From NCBI GenBank assembly GCA_025766275.1, contig JAFKAC010000204.1, positions 1-64,000 on the forward strand: 64,000 bases of DNA. The letters run 5' to 3'. Positions 10,738 to 22,772 of this stretch are shown here, piece by piece; positions within the stretch are counted from its first letter, which is position 1; the number at the start of each line of letters is the position of its first letter. Position numbers and translations under genes: made by a program. The notes beneath the pieces are model-generated. The model was given only the letters and a program-made list of their open reading frames with translations. It ran no database searches and was not told the origin of the DNA. Origin of the DNA: Lactarius indigo (lineage: Eukaryota; Basidiomycota; Agaricomycetes; Russulales; Russulaceae).

Positions 10738-12752
10738 CCAGGTAATTGCTCCTCCGCCCGTTAAGAAGACATATCCCGAAACCGATTTGTAATCGTCGGT
10801 ATTGGCATACGGTTTTCGTGCCAGCGAGATATCTTAATATTCTTTTTAGGGCTCCGGTATGCTCCAGACTCGGATTGGCTGTATATGATGCCAGTCTGTT
10901 AACGGCATATGCTATATCCGGTCTGGTTGCATTTGCCAGAAACTGGAGTTCGCCAAGCAACCTCGCGTAGGAGTTGCTCCTACTCCCCTCGTTCCCGTCC
11001 GGATTAGGTAAGAGCATCATATTGGAGTCGAGTGGAGTCGCCACGGGATTAGCACGCTGCATGCCCTCCTTCTCGAGGATGGCTTCTATATATTTTTGCT
11101 GCGTTATTTTGATTTCCGTGTCGTCTCGGGTTATTTCTATCCCGACGATCTTGGTTGGCTCTCCCATGTCTGTGACTTCCCACTCTGAACGTAAGTCTTC
11201 TTTTGTACGCTCCATAGCTTCCGTTGACGTTGCAAACAGCATGAGGTCATCGACCCATACAGTTATTATCTCCAGGTCGGCTCCTCTTCTGACGTATGCA
11301 CATGGATCAGCCTTTAAAGAGGTGAATCTGTGTTTGTTTAATTTATCGTCGAGCTCTTTATTCCACTCACGCCCGGACTGTTTAAGTCCATATAGGGTTT
11401 TTATGAGCAGACATACTCGATCTGTGCCATCTTCGTAGCCTTCGGGTTGCCGCATATAGACCTTCTCTTTGAGGATACCATTTAGGTAAGCTCCTTTCAC
11501 ATCCATTTGCTGGGTGCGGAGGTCAACTATAGCGGCTAGCGCGAGAATTGCTCGAAGTGTTTCGAGTCTTACTACCGGGGAAAATGTTTCGTTATAATCA
11601 TATCCCGGTCTCTGCGCATACCCTTTTGCAACTAGACGGGCTTTATATTTGAGTAGGTTTCCAGCTTTGCCGTACTTCCTTGTGAAGACCCATTTATTTG
11701 CGATGGGAATGGAATTCGCAGGTGGCTCGGTGAGTTTCCACGTGCCAGTCTGACTAAGCTGTTTCAGCTCGGCTTCAACTGCGCGTTCCCATTCTGGCCA
11801 CTCTGGTGTTTCCTTCGCCTCTTTGAGGCTCTTCGGATCACCAATCATCGCTGTCCCCAGTGTGGCAATAACCTCATCTTCGTCTTCTGTATCCGAAAAC
11901 GGGTTTTCTAATTGCCTGTAGTCTTTGCGTACACCACGCGTTTTTCGGGGTTGTAGTTCGGGATCTTCTGGTGTGTCATCACTTCTCTTCCTCTTTAGTC
12001 TACTGCCGGAGGCTATAGGTTGTCTATCTTCTGTAGTACCGGCGGACAGGGTGCCTCGTTCTCCCAACTCCCCTTCACGCTGTGCGTCCGGCTCGATTAA
12101 TATCGGCTCGGTGGGGGAATTGTTTTGGGATTTATCGAGGAATTTAAAATTTCGAGAGGTGAGAATTTTTCGCGTTTCCGCGTTATAATATTGAACGGCT
12201 TTTGATCCATCTTCATATCCTACAAAGGCACGACGCAGCGATTTTGATAACATTTTCCGCTGCATAGCTTGACCTTGCAGGAGCACCCAAACTGGTGTGC
12301 CGAATTCCCGAAGGTGAGTAACATCGGGCTTTTCACCGAACCACATTTGATAAGGTGTTACCCTTTCTAGGGCTCGTGTGTAAGACCGATTTCGTATATA
12401 CGCTGCATGTTTTACAGCGTATTCCCACAAGAATTCAGGCATCTCTTGTCCGCGTAACATCGCACGGGCAAGTTCGACCAATGTGCGATTTGCACGTTCA
12501 GCTATACCATTTTGAGCAGGTGAGTATGGTGCGGTCATTTGATTTTCAATTCCGCGCTCATGACACCACGTTTGTAGGATATCGTTTATAAACTCCTTCC
12601 CGCGGTCTGTCCGTGTAGCTCGCGGGGGTTTATGATTAGTCTCAAGGTATGTCAGATATTCTCTGACTCCCTGGGCTGCTTGATCCTTTCCTTTTAGGAA
12701 GCGGACCGTTATATATCGCGACGCATCGTCGACAAATAGGAGGATTGATTGC
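10697..12752 (-). CDS. Copia integrase core and reverse transcriptase
   Basis: The integrase core reads FVDDASRY, then TDRGKEF, then SPAQNGIAERANRTL. The RT has KARLVAKGYAQRPGYDYNET, the VDDLML motif with its aspartate pair, and the tail region IAYAVNRLASY. The frame is open upstream of its first Met to about 12752, so the true join is to the gag/protease ORF by a single frameshift near 12710-12745. After KRILRYLAGTK it runs out of frame into nonsense. Confidence 0.9.
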
Positions 12753-14616
12753 CATTAATGGAGGCTTTGTCATACTTTCCCCATAGGTCGATATGAGTAA
12801 GTTCACCCGGCGTAGTTAGTTTCTTTATTTTCTCGCCATAGGGTTCTTCTGCGTGTTTTGCTTCTATGCATGTTATGCAGTCGGGTTTAATCGATCGCAA
12901 GTCCACGCTGAACCCTTTGACAAGTCCGTCGTCCTTGAGCTTCTTCAGCCCAGTATAACTAACATGTCCAAAGCGTTTATGCCATGTTTCCCAACTTGGG
13001 AAATCTTCGGACGTTGTAAAAACGTGTACGTCGTCCATCCTTTTCTGTGTGGCATTGCGGACGTTTACGTCGAGCTTGTACAGATTATTATCTGCCAATT
13101 GCCCAACGGCGATTGGTTGTTCTTCTTTATTGATCAGCGTGAGCATTCCGTGTTTAAATGTACCGCTTCCGCCTGCACGATCCCAACGTCCCAAGGATAT
13201 TAAATTATTTTTATTGGACGGGATATGTAGGACGTCCTCGAGTCGCAAAAGGTAAGTTTTACCATTTAGTTGCGATTCGAGTTCGACCGTTCCACGTCCT
13301 TTTATAGGGACTTTGGTACCGCCGACACCGGTAACGGAGGCTTGGTCAAGCTGATCATATTTGACAAATGCGTTTCGCTCTTGTGCGACGTGCGATGTGG
13401 TTGCGCTATCAGCATACCAATCATACAAGATAAGGCGGTCATCGATTGCTGTCACATCGCTAGGGTCGTAATCATCGAAATTATAACACTCGCCAAAGTA
13501 TTCCGACTCTCCATTTTTGCTTTCTTCCACGGTGAGCGTCATTTGTTCGTCATATATTGTCGAATTGACTTCTTCAATTTTTGAGGTGGAAGCCTTTCTC
13601 GACTTAGCATCGCCATCGCCATCAGTTCTTTTCTTTTTCCAGCACTTATCCACTGTATGCGAAAATCTTCCGCAATTGGTACATCTTGTCTTGCCGAGGA
13701 AACGACAGTTTGCGGTATTATGATTATCTTTTTCACAGTGACTGCAGTGTTTCCGCTTTCGTTTTCCATGGCGACTAGACATACTAGTGGATCCCCCAGA
13801 TCGGGGATCACTAATACGCTGGGAAAGGGGGGATTTATTCCCTATGGCTTGATTGACGATATTGATGGGCGCATTTCGTGACGCGCGCCGTGCGTATTCT
13901 TCTTTGATAATCCCAATAAATTTCTGTGAACTTATTAATTTCTTGGGATCTGTCTCCATCTCGCCGAACTCCCCTCCAATATATGGTTGAGTGTACGGAT
14001 CCCACGAACGCGGGAGTGCGTAGGCAATAAGTATCTTAAAATATTGATCAGTCAATGGTATACGCCCACTACATACTTGTATAAGGCGTTCCCATTGCGA
14101 CTTCATGTTGTTTAGTAGTTCGGGGATGTTCGTAGTTTCGTCGGAGACAATATGGTTCATATTGTAGAGGATCTGGAAATAAGTGTTAAGACCTTTCGTC
14201 TGATGTACGGCCTCAAGACTGTTCCAGATTTCTAACGCTGTTGTACAGCGATGCGTATTATTCATTTGAGACTCTGTTATATTATTCGTGATGAGGATTT
14301 GGGCATAACTATCGTTGTCGTCCCAAATCTCCGCATTCCGAGGACTGGTTGGCCGCGGGAGAGTGCCTTGTACGTGCTGCAATACATGACAGTACCGCAA
14401 CATCATTAGCATTCTTCCGCGCCATATCCCCCAGTTCTCATCGGTCAGCGGCTCTATCACGCGAGTCACAGATGAATCAGGGGCTTTTGCTCGTTTGAGA
14501 TATATTTTCTCTTCCTTTTCTTCCTCGGACGAATTACTTTGATCGTCTTCTTCATCCAGTCGCCATGTGGGCGAATTGCTTTCGTCGTCGTCGTCGTCGG
14601 GTCGCCACGGCGGCAT
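12709..14616 (-). CDS. Copia Gag, protease and integrase N-terminus
   Basis: 635 codons. The acidic N-terminus is followed by a UBN2-like Gag domain (ENWGIWRGRMLMMLRYC, ALEIWNSLEAVHQTKG). Two zinc knuckles follow, CSHCEKDNHNTANC and CTNCGRFSHTVDKC. The aspartic protease site is YADSATTSHV. The integrase HHCC region runs from HKRFGHVSYTGLKKL to CITC. The frame breaks just after SINGNQ, where the other frame continues with SILLFVDD. Confidence 0.9.
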   Translation of the reverse strand: MPPWRPDDDDDESNSPTWRLDEEDDQSNSSEEEKEEKIYLKRAKAPDSSVTRVIEPLTDENWGIWRGRMLMMLRYCHVLQHVQGTLPRPTSPRNAEIWDDNDSYAQILITNNITESQMNNTHRCTTALEIWNSLEAVHQTKGLNTYFQILYNMNHIVSDETTNIPELLNNMKSQWERLIQVCSGRIPLTDQYFKILIAYALPRSWDPYTQPYIGGEFGEMETDPKKLISSQKFIGIIKEEYARRASRNAPINIVNQAIGNKSPLSQRISDPRSGGSTSMSSRHGKRKRKHCSHCEKDNHNTANCRFLGKTRCTNCGRFSHTVDKCWKKKRTDGDGDAKSRKASTSKIEEVNSTIYDEQMTLTVEESKNGESEYFGECYNFDDYDPSDVTAIDDRLILYDWYADSATTSHVAQERNAFVKYDQLDQASVTGVGGTKVPIKGRGTVELESQLNGKTYLLRLEDVLHIPSNKNNLISLGRWDRAGGSGTFKHGMLTLINKEEQPIAVGQLADNNLYKLDVNVRNATQKRMDDVHVFTTSEDFPSWETWHKRFGHVSYTGLKKLKDDGLVKGFSVDLRSIKPDCITCIEAKHAEEPYGEKIKKLTTPGELTHIDLWGKYDKASINGNQSSYLSTMRRDI

Positions 14617-14717
14617 ATTACGGGGTGTTTCTTTAGTATGAGGGTAGATTTTGACTATAGCAGCTGTAGAATTTCCTGGCCAACAAGTTTTAAGCTATGG
14701 GGCCAGGGCCCATAACC

Positions 14718-14893
14718 TATAGTAATATTATATTTGAATCACACCCGCTGAGGGGAAAGAGGAGGATAGCGTCAGAGAAGGACGCTTGTTACCCCCTATA
14801 TGATGGACACGACGTGCTATTACATACAAAGATTCAATCGGAGTTTATATCTTAGCTCGGATTCAGCCGGTCGATACCGACTGCTTCCTAACA
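14718..14893 (-). repeat. 5' LTR of the copia element
   Basis: Matches 10187-10361 almost base for base. Internal to it is a near-palindrome (TATGGGCCCTGGCCCCATA at about 14692-14713), possibly part of the primer region. Confidence 0.9.
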
Positions 14894-14898
14894 TAAAC

Positions 14899-15637
14899 GA
14901 ATAGGAATACATGAGGGGCCGACGTTGCGGGTACCAACTTGAACGAGTGAGTCGCTAGTGTCGGTCGTTCCCGGGCCGGTACCGGTTCTCACTAACTCAG
15001 GCCTCACTCAGGCTGGCACTTCCTCATTGAATTGGAACGGACTCGGAACTGAGCGGCGTGATGAACCGCACGCATCGCATGCGCCCAACAGAGAGAAGTG
15101 AGACCAAATGCATTCCTTCAAACCACTAGCCAGGGTCTAAGATACTACTATATGAAACTTATTCCACGAGTAGCCACACCGGATCCAAGGTCGGGTCGGC
15201 TTTATCGTAATGGCCACCCGCATGGCCATCCGAACAAGTCGCTGCGCTGCTCGAGCGTACAAGCATGGAAACATTCATGGGCTGTAGTAAGTAGTCGTTC
15301 CCGGCCGTCTGTGGAGGGGGTGAGGGCCAGTTCGTTGGAGATTATCATGACCGAATCTGGTGAATGGATCCCCAATGCGTTCCTTTCTTAGATAGCGCTT
15401 TGATTCTCGACATACAGTATTGTAGATAAGTACAAGATGACTAACATTTGCTACGAGCATGTTAGCCTGAGTGAGCAGCCTGAGATAGTTGTTCCCACAT
15501 GTAAAGAGTAGCTCTGCCGTCTCTGCTATAATGGTTGACGCAGCAGCCCCTAAATTTGCGACACAGAGTATAGGTCCAACAGAGGGGGAAAGAAGCTGGA
15601 GAGTACATACCTGGAGGATGTGCTGCAGGGGTGATAT
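14899..15637. other. Downstream flank of P450-C
   Basis: No gene is supported. It contains a diverged copy of the P450-B downstream flank (compare 15240-15310 with 7350-7430). Confidence 0.5.
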
Positions 15638-17784
15638 TCAAGCCAAGGCACTTGCCCTTATCAAGTCCTCTGCGAGTTTATCTCTTGGCGTAATAGAACA
15701 TTCAAACTCCGGCGGATTGCTTTTCAAGGGAGTTCGCTTGATCAGCTACAAACGTACCGGGTTCACATCTCATTACTTACATGGCAATATCGGGTAGGAT
15801 CGAGTCGAGGGGAGGCACTGCGACCGGAATCTCGTTCCCATCCTTGTCTTTGGCCTTCGTCACGTTGAATATGGACAACACCGACGCCGTCACTATGAAG
15901 AGTGTCGTGTCGGCCAAGTGGCGCGCTGGGCATATCCGCCTTCCTGCACCAAATACCAGCGAGATCGTCGGATCATCGCGGAAGCTTCCATCCTCGTTGA
16001 GAAAGCGATTGGGATCGAATATCTCTGGGTCGGGATATAGCTCGGGGTCGTGTAGGACAGCCCTGTCAATCCACCTCAGGACCTTCTGGAGAGCGAGTGT
16101 GACATATGATTGTCGCGCACCATGCGTTAACCATGACCACGGCACCTGTAGAGCGAAGGATTTTTGATTATTTTGGGAAACATTGAAGAATGCTTACAAA
16201 CCTTTTGGAATAAAGTAACCTTTATAGAAGTCATCATCAGTTGGCGCGTGGGGAACACCTCCATGTAGATGTTAGAACACGTCGCTGTTGATGAGTGAGG
16301 AACCCGCACCCATTGGTGCCACCACATGCCAACGAGTCAGCTCTTTGCTGATCGCCTCTATATATGGTAGGCGTGGCTTGTCATCGTATGTTGGCAGCCT
16401 ATCTCTTGAGATGACAGAGTCAAGCTCTGCCTGCGCTCGTTTCTGGACCTCTGGATAAAGGATAAGCGCGAGGAAGAGCGATGTTATAGAATAAACGGTC
16501 TGAAAGTCGCGAGTCAGCCAAGAAGCAAGCTACGGGGATAGGGAGAACACGCGCCGTATCTGAACCAGCTGACGCCCGACGTAAGCACTATGTACATTCG
16601 TAGATGACCCAAGGAATTACCTTGGAACAGAGACCCTAGCATATCTCTGATACCTTCCATCGCCTGTTGACGTTCCAGGCCATTCAGAAGGTCTGCCTCT
16701 TTGAGATATTCGGTTGCTAGAGACCGTACTGCGGTGCCATCGCGCTAGCGAACAATCAGTAGACGTAAATTGCCGGAATGTTGGCCACCATACCATAGAG
16801 TTCCTTACGAAGTCCATAGGCTCGTTCTTCATCCTCCGTGCCAGCTCCCTACATTCGCCCGCCAGTGGCTCATACTTGAACCAAGGAACCCACGAAGGGA
16901 GGCGTCGGACTATATAGTTGTAAGACAATCAAATGACAATAGGGGATGAATGAATCGCACGAAATGGGAGATGATTCACTAGTGCTGCTCCAGGCAAAAA
17001 GAACGGTTTTAAGATTTCACCGATCCTCTTCGGTTGGGCCAATATATCGTCGTTGTCTTTCAAGTCGTATCCATAAGTGAGGCGCATGACAAGCTTTCCC
17101 TGAAGACTGCAACGCGGGTTAACAGTTATCAAGTAATTGTGGAAGCAGGACCAACAGATTGAGGTGCTCGCGGAAGGCGTCCGGGGTGACAAGTAATTGG
17201 CCAAGAAACCCGCGTGTCTTTTCCTCGATCAAACGCCGATGCAAGGCCGTTGCGCCAGGTCGGAAGCTGCGATCCAATAACCTTCTACCTTCACGCCAGT
17301 GTTTTCCCATTCTAGAAAGTGGAAACATCCAATCCATATCCATTCTGAGACATAGGTAAAATCAGTGCTCAGGGAGAGAGAAGGGAAAAGATCAGGCGAA
17401 CATTTCAAGGATTGGAATCGGTGTTCGATCCGCGTACAACTCTCCACGCCTTTCGAGCAAGTCTTTGATGGCTGTCGACGAACATAGGGCAATAACGACT
17501 TGGCCAAAAACCTGAAGGCACACGACATCGCCTAGCAAAAATAAATGTTCAGAGGAGAAACGCCAGGAGAGGTTGGTCCTACCGTATTCCTTAGACATAT
17601 TCGCGTAGGCTAACCAAGGGGAGAATTTTGGGACATCCAGGAAATTGCCGATGACAGGCCAAGATGGAGGCCCTGGAGGATACGGGAAGCCCCTTCGCCT
17701 TCTGTGGTCACGAAAGGCGAAGAGGGTATAGAGAAATGCAGCGAGGGCGAGGCAGTCGAACGCTGTGACGAGAGAGATCGGCAT
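15638..17784 (-). CDS. Cytochrome P450 copy C, multi-exon, altered heme loop
   Basis: The N-terminus is MPISLVTAFDCLALAAFLYT followed by HRRRRGFPYPPGPPSWPVIG. Exon 2 (GDVVCLQVFGQ) follows an intron opening at GTAGGA. Later exons contain MDMDWMFPLSRMGKHW, GYDLKDNDDILA, RRLPSWVPWFKYEPL, an ExxR helix, MGVPHAPTDDDFYKGYF, AWAVLHDPELYPDPE and DPNRF. The heme loop reads FGAGRRICPARHL: the Cys is present, but the Gly normally two after it is Ala. The last exon ends RASALA at 15638. As in copy A, the donor before LQGKLVM is not canonical and the I-helix exon (DFQTVYS) is one base out. Possibly non-functional; substrate unknown. Confidence 0.75.
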
Positions 17785-19837
17785 TTTCGAACAAGGTCAC
17801 CTGACAAGGATCAGGGTAGACAAGAGAACTATAAGTAGACGCACCTGTGCTGTATGTACAAACCGATAGACGCTCATATATATAGCGCTCATATTTTGCG
17901 AGACCTCCGAGTCAAACCGAGCTTGAGACTCACTGTACAAGATAGATCACGTGTGGTTCACTTGGCCAAGATCAGATCGGCATGCTTTGGTTGTCATCTT
18001 GGTTGTCATCTTATTTTTTTCGTGTTCACTAACTTCAGTTACTGTACCACTTCAACTGACTCGCCCATCGAACCAAGATGTCAGTCTCTGCTCGTGGACT
18101 TCTACTGACCCCGCTGTGATACTAGGCCCCAGAAAGGATCGATTATAAACTCCCCCACCTACTGTGGACGCGACCTCCCTTCTCCGTGTCCCGTCACATT
18201 GGATTTATCGTTGTTCCTTTACTGGGCTCTAGTGGCAGGTGTGCGGCGGTGAGTCCTCTTCATGGATGGCCCACCGCCTCCAGCTGGTGCTCGGCTTTCC
18301 TATCACTGCCTCGTTCGGCCACTGGAATGCCATCAACTTAGGTTTCATGCTTCTCTGCGTTCGCTTTCCAAGGATCACTCCGACATACTAGCGCGCCCAC
18401 TGTTGTTAACTGGTTCCCGTATGTCGATGCCTATCGGTGGTGCTCAGTAGGACGGATATCTTGGAATATTAAGTGAGTTAATTCCCACGCGAACACTGAA
18501 GCGCACGTACCCCGTATTCCCATACACGCCGATGGGGTCGAGAGCGGCGATGGATAGGAAATACCGTCTGTCACTACTTTGAACTACAAGTAGAAGAGGT
18601 CGTGGCAAATGCAGGTTCAGGACCAACGTTGAGCGAGCGATGGCAAGGGCCCAAGTCCTGTGACACAATAGGGTGAGCAACATCATCAGCCAACTACCAT
18701 TTATTGCGTACTTATGTGTGGGCCAAAGATATTCTCGTTTCTATATGTGCTGTCGCTAGCGAGAGGGTGCGGCGCTGGGGCGGAAGCAATTGTCGTTGCG
18801 TCTGTTGCGGTGAGATCTTCGAAATTGTTTCTGTTTCCGAGCATGTCACTGACCACGACGGTGGTAGTGTAGTCGACGCTCTGTGACAAACCTTAGTGGG
18901 TAGCGTCTCGTATTGTGTGGACAAATGTGCTCACGAGTTGAGATCTAAGAGTCATTGTAAGCGTGTCCCCAAGGTAAGTCGGTACCGGCCGAGAAGGTGT
19001 GGGGATAGTTCATCGTGGTTGGTAGGTGTCCGTATGAGTGATTGTGGGATGTGAACGGCAGATATTTCGAGCAAATTGCGGAGGAAGTAATTTTGTCAAA
19101 TTTCGGAGATCGCAGAGACTTGGTGAATGAGTCCAGTGAGGAAGAACGGGCAAGGATTTTGACCAGACATTGCTTTTACGTGGCCATGCTGGTGTCATTT
19201 TCAGTTTCGTGAGCGTCGCTTTTATAGCGTGACGTGCTGTGGCCAAGCTACTCCGTAGCCATTGCTCACCCAAGATCTGCGTCCCTCGTTACCAACACGA
19301 GTGATAATTGTTAACTACAGCGTCCCTTTCGCGTCAAAAAGCATACGGGTGTGTCTTTCATTGTTGATATGAGGGTCTTTTTACTTCTGAAAGGAATGCG
19401 GGGGCCCAGTCAAGACCTAGCGTCAAGAGGCTTGTGATAGGACTAGACTTAATGGGGTTCCACATATGGCGCAGCTCACAGAAGCGGTTGACAGAGCTGG
19501 AGACAGATGGTTTCATGGTCAACTGGAGGGGGCCCATATCAGGAGGAGACCAGGTTCGAATTGTTTTGACTCGGACAAGTCTACTGTCACTTTCGGTTTC
19601 CCCGCGAAGCACGGGAAGTAGTTCTCGAATAAATAAAAAAAGGAAAATACAATCCACTTCTAGATCCTCCTCCGCAAAAGGAATCACTATGTTCACATAC
19701 AGCTGAGGTTCTTTCCCCCAACTAAGAACACTCGACGCCCAATAAGTAATTTCAGGGACTGATTTCATGTTAGGCTCACGGTGGAACTGAAAGTCTGATG
19801 CAGACCCGATGCAGTGGGCTGGGCTGTGGCCGCAACT
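17785..19837. other. Intergenic, no supported gene
   Basis: Short frames exist on both strands, but none has a recognisable domain or splice structure. A stretch near 18290-18350 reads FPITASFGHWNAINLGFMLL on the plus strand and could be a scrap of a membrane protein. The frame running 19837-19358 is only a read-through from P450-D and has no P450 similarity. Confidence 0.45.
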
Positions 19838-20490
19838 CCGTATATGGTTGCGGAAGTCTGCGGGAGCTACGAAGAGCCGACCCAGAAATACGCGTGTAAT
19901 TTCCTCTATCCTCCGGTGATATAGAGACATTGCACCAGGACGAAAGATGCGATCCGCGATCTTTCGTCTCACCCGCCAGTCCTCTCTGTATCTGCTGAAA
20001 GCCAAGAGCCAATCTACATCCATTCTACGGCGTCAGATGACGGTCAGCTGGGTATCACGGAAACGGCAACTCGGCCGACAGACAATGATCCTGCGCACAT
20101 TTCGGGCATGGGCCAGGCAGGACGATCCGAGTAGATATCCCCGCGTTTTTCAATTATGTCTTTGACCGCGGACGGGGAACAGAGCACCACGGCAGACTGT
20201 CCAAAAATGTGAAGGTACAGAATGTCGCCTTGTGAACATGCGAGCTAGTTTCAGTGAAGGATGTACAGCATCTCGCAATGACACAAACCGTGTTTCTTGG
20301 ACATTTCTGTGTACGCGATCCACGGCAATTGTTTCGGAGAGTCGAGTAAATTGCCGATTATTGGCCATGGCTTTGGACCAGGTGGATAAGGGAGCCCTCC
20401 TCTTCTCTTGTGATCGCGGAAGGCGATTAGGAGATGAAGTAAAAGGGATGCCATGATAGCATCTACCGCTGCGATGAAGGTGGACGTCAT
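19838..20490 (-). pseudogene. Cytochrome P450 copy D, 5' fragment
   Basis: A more diverged paralogue. Exon 1 starts at 20490 (MTSTFIAAVDAIMASLLLHL) and holds PYPPGPKPWPIIGN and EMSKKHG. Exon 2 reads GDILYLHIFGQSAVVLCSPS; exon 3 starts MDVDWLLAFSRYREDW and runs to FRNHIR. After that no P450 sequence follows, and the I helix, ExxR and heme regions are absent. It is a truncated gene of about one third of normal P450 length. Confidence 0.8.
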
Positions 20491-20984
20491 GACGAAACGA
20501 GGGCGAGCCTGGAGTAAGGGCCATGACGTTGTTATATATAGGAATCTGGCAGTTCCCGTTCGCTCTCCTGACAAGGAACTCCAACAATACTATTGTTAGT
20601 CCACTGCTGCAACACTTATATAGATGCACGTCTAATTCTACATCAACGCATCCGATTTTAATGATTATTTTACCAATGGAAAAGGCCTACCCTCTCCGCT
20701 ACGAGATGGTGCTATGAACCATAGAAAAAAGTGGTAGTCAAAACCCACTAGAGAGGGAATCTTGAGGGGTTATTTCTGGACAGTGAGAATCCACCGAGAG
20801 AAGTTATTTCTGGACAAGGTGTTGCAACAACCTTCACACCTAGTCTCAACGGAAAGCCGGACCCATGGATCTCGGACATCCTTTTTGAGCAGACGGTCCA
20901 GACACTCCGAAGAATACGGTCCGCTTGGGCCGATTGTGGGACTCGACCTTGAGTGCGACCGTCATCAGGCATTCAGGACAGCCA

Positions 20985-21830
20985 GCACTCACCCTTTATC
21001 CATAGGTCCAGAAGCGAGCACAGGCAGAACTCGACTCTGTCATCTCAAGAGATAGGCTGCCAACGTACAATGACAAGTCACGTCTTCCGTACATAGAGGC
21101 GGTGAGGCAGAGCGTTGTTGAGGTGGCAAATGGTGATACCACAGGGTGCAGGTTCCTTCCACTCGCCAGCAGCTATGCGCACTAACATCTACGTGAGGTG
21201 TTGCCCATGCGGTAACTGATGATGACTCCTACAAGGGCTACTTCATTCCAAAAGGTTTGTAAGTATCTTCCGTTGTCGGCTGAAGTCGTAATCAATGTCC
21301 CTCCCTCTTTAGGTGCTGTGATCATAGCTAACGCATGGTGCGCAATAATCGCATGACACAGTTGCCGCTGAGAAGGTTCTGAGATGGATTGACAGGGCTG
21401 TCCTCCACGACCCGGAGCTGTATCCAGACCCAGAGGCATTCAATCCCGATCGATTCCTCGATGAGGATGGAAAGTTCCGCGACGATCCGATGATCTCGCT
21501 GGCGTTTGGTGCAGGCAGGCGAGTATGTCCGGGGCGCCACTTCGTCGACACAATACTCTTCGTCGTAACGGCATCGGTGTTGTCCGTGTTGAACGTGACG
21601 ATGGCCTCGGACAAGGATGGGAACGAGATTCCGGTCATAGTACCGCCGCCCGAGTCCATCGATACCGTTGGCGTCATGTGAGTAATGAAGTCTACCTATG
21701 AGATGAATCTGGTACGTTTGTAGCTGATCTGGTGACCTCCCTTGGAAGTTTCCCGCCGCAGTTTGAGTGTTCTATTATGCCAAGAGACAAGGTCGCAGAG
21801 GACTTGATAAGGGCAAGTACCTTGGCTTGA
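20985..21830 (+). pseudogene. P450 copy B', 3' half only
   Basis: Starts abruptly inside the exon after the I helix (ALTLYP, then QKRAQAELDSVISRDRLPTY) and continues to the last exon ending RASTLA at 21830. The K-helix exon is damaged: the region reading EAVRQSVVEVAN replaces the ExxR-bearing stretch seen in B. The heme loop FGAGRRVCPGRHF is intact. No 5' half is present. Confidence 0.85.
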
Positions 21831-22690
21831 ATATCACCCGTATTACGCACGCCCTGCAAGCATCTAGTATTCTCCCACCCTTTTCCCACTCTGTTGAACC
21901 TATGTTCTATGGCATAAATCTAGGGGTTACCGCAGAGACGACAGTCACTCTTACGCACGTGGGCAGCTATCTGCCCACCAAGTCTGTAACAAATGTATTC
22001 GTCAGTGGTCAGTAGGTGATCAAGCAATAAGTACTCGATCAGTCTTAGGTACAGCGTGTTGAGAATAAAAGCGCCTTCCAAAAAAGGACATATCGAGGAC
22101 GCATTTATTAGATTTAGCCATAATCTTTACCGAACCTGTCTGCACCCTATCGATAGCTGGGAACGAGCAAGGGACCGAGGCTACTACAGCCCATGGATAT
22201 TCAAATTGCAATGAAGCATCCGCCGTGCTCGTATGCTCGAGTATCTTGACGACTTGCGGTTCGAATGGCAATTACGATGACGAAGCTGATCCGGCGTTGC
22301 TTCATATATTCGTGGCTTGATTCGTGGTATCGTACAGTATCTTAGACACTGGGTCGAGAGTTTTTGGCCTCACTTCTTGCCGTTGGACACATTTGTAGGC
22401 AGTCGCGCTTTTTTTTTTTAGCGATTCAGTTCCATTCTAATCAAAATAAGCGCTAACGAGCGCTGACTATATGCGGCGAAAAGTGGCCTGTGCCAGCCCG
22501 ACACCGGCGGACGCCATTCGTCAGTCTGAGTGCAGCGCCACCAATTATGTATACTAGTACCGACCCTCGGGCTTCGCGTTGTAAAGGGCATCAGCCTCCT
22601 GCTGCTTGATTACTCTCTCTTATCGTCTTCCTATTTTCACTCTTGTACAAGCATCTGTCCGACCCAATGTGGTAGAAGTGCAAGTGCGGC

Positions 22691-22696
22691 TATAAA
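22691..22696 (+). promoter_or_regulatory. Putative TATA box of P450-A'
   Basis: TATAAA, 77 bp before the ATG at 22773 and matching the element before P450-A. Confidence 0.45.
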
Positions 22697-22772
22697 GGCC
22701 CCTGCTCTCGTAGTTTTTGTATCTACCCCAAATTCATGACCTCCCGTCTTTTTATAGGTGACCTAACTCGTG

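Larger units (their letters stand above)
10187..14893 (-). mobile_element. Ty1/copia LTR retrotransposon, near-complete
   Basis: Two LTRs of about 175 bp (10187-10361 and 14718-14893) flank minus-strand gag-protease-integrase-RT-RNase H coding sequence. A 5-bp target duplication TAAAC lies at 10182-10186 and 14894-14898. The domain order (integrase before reverse transcriptase) is copia type. The element is inserted between P450-B and P450-C. Three reading frames are needed, so this copy is not autonomous as it stands. Confidence 0.93.

Noticed and set aside
19358..19837. Extension of P450-D to a 221-codon ORF
   Set aside because: After FRNHIR the sequence has no P450 similarity; it is read-through past a truncation point or missed donor.
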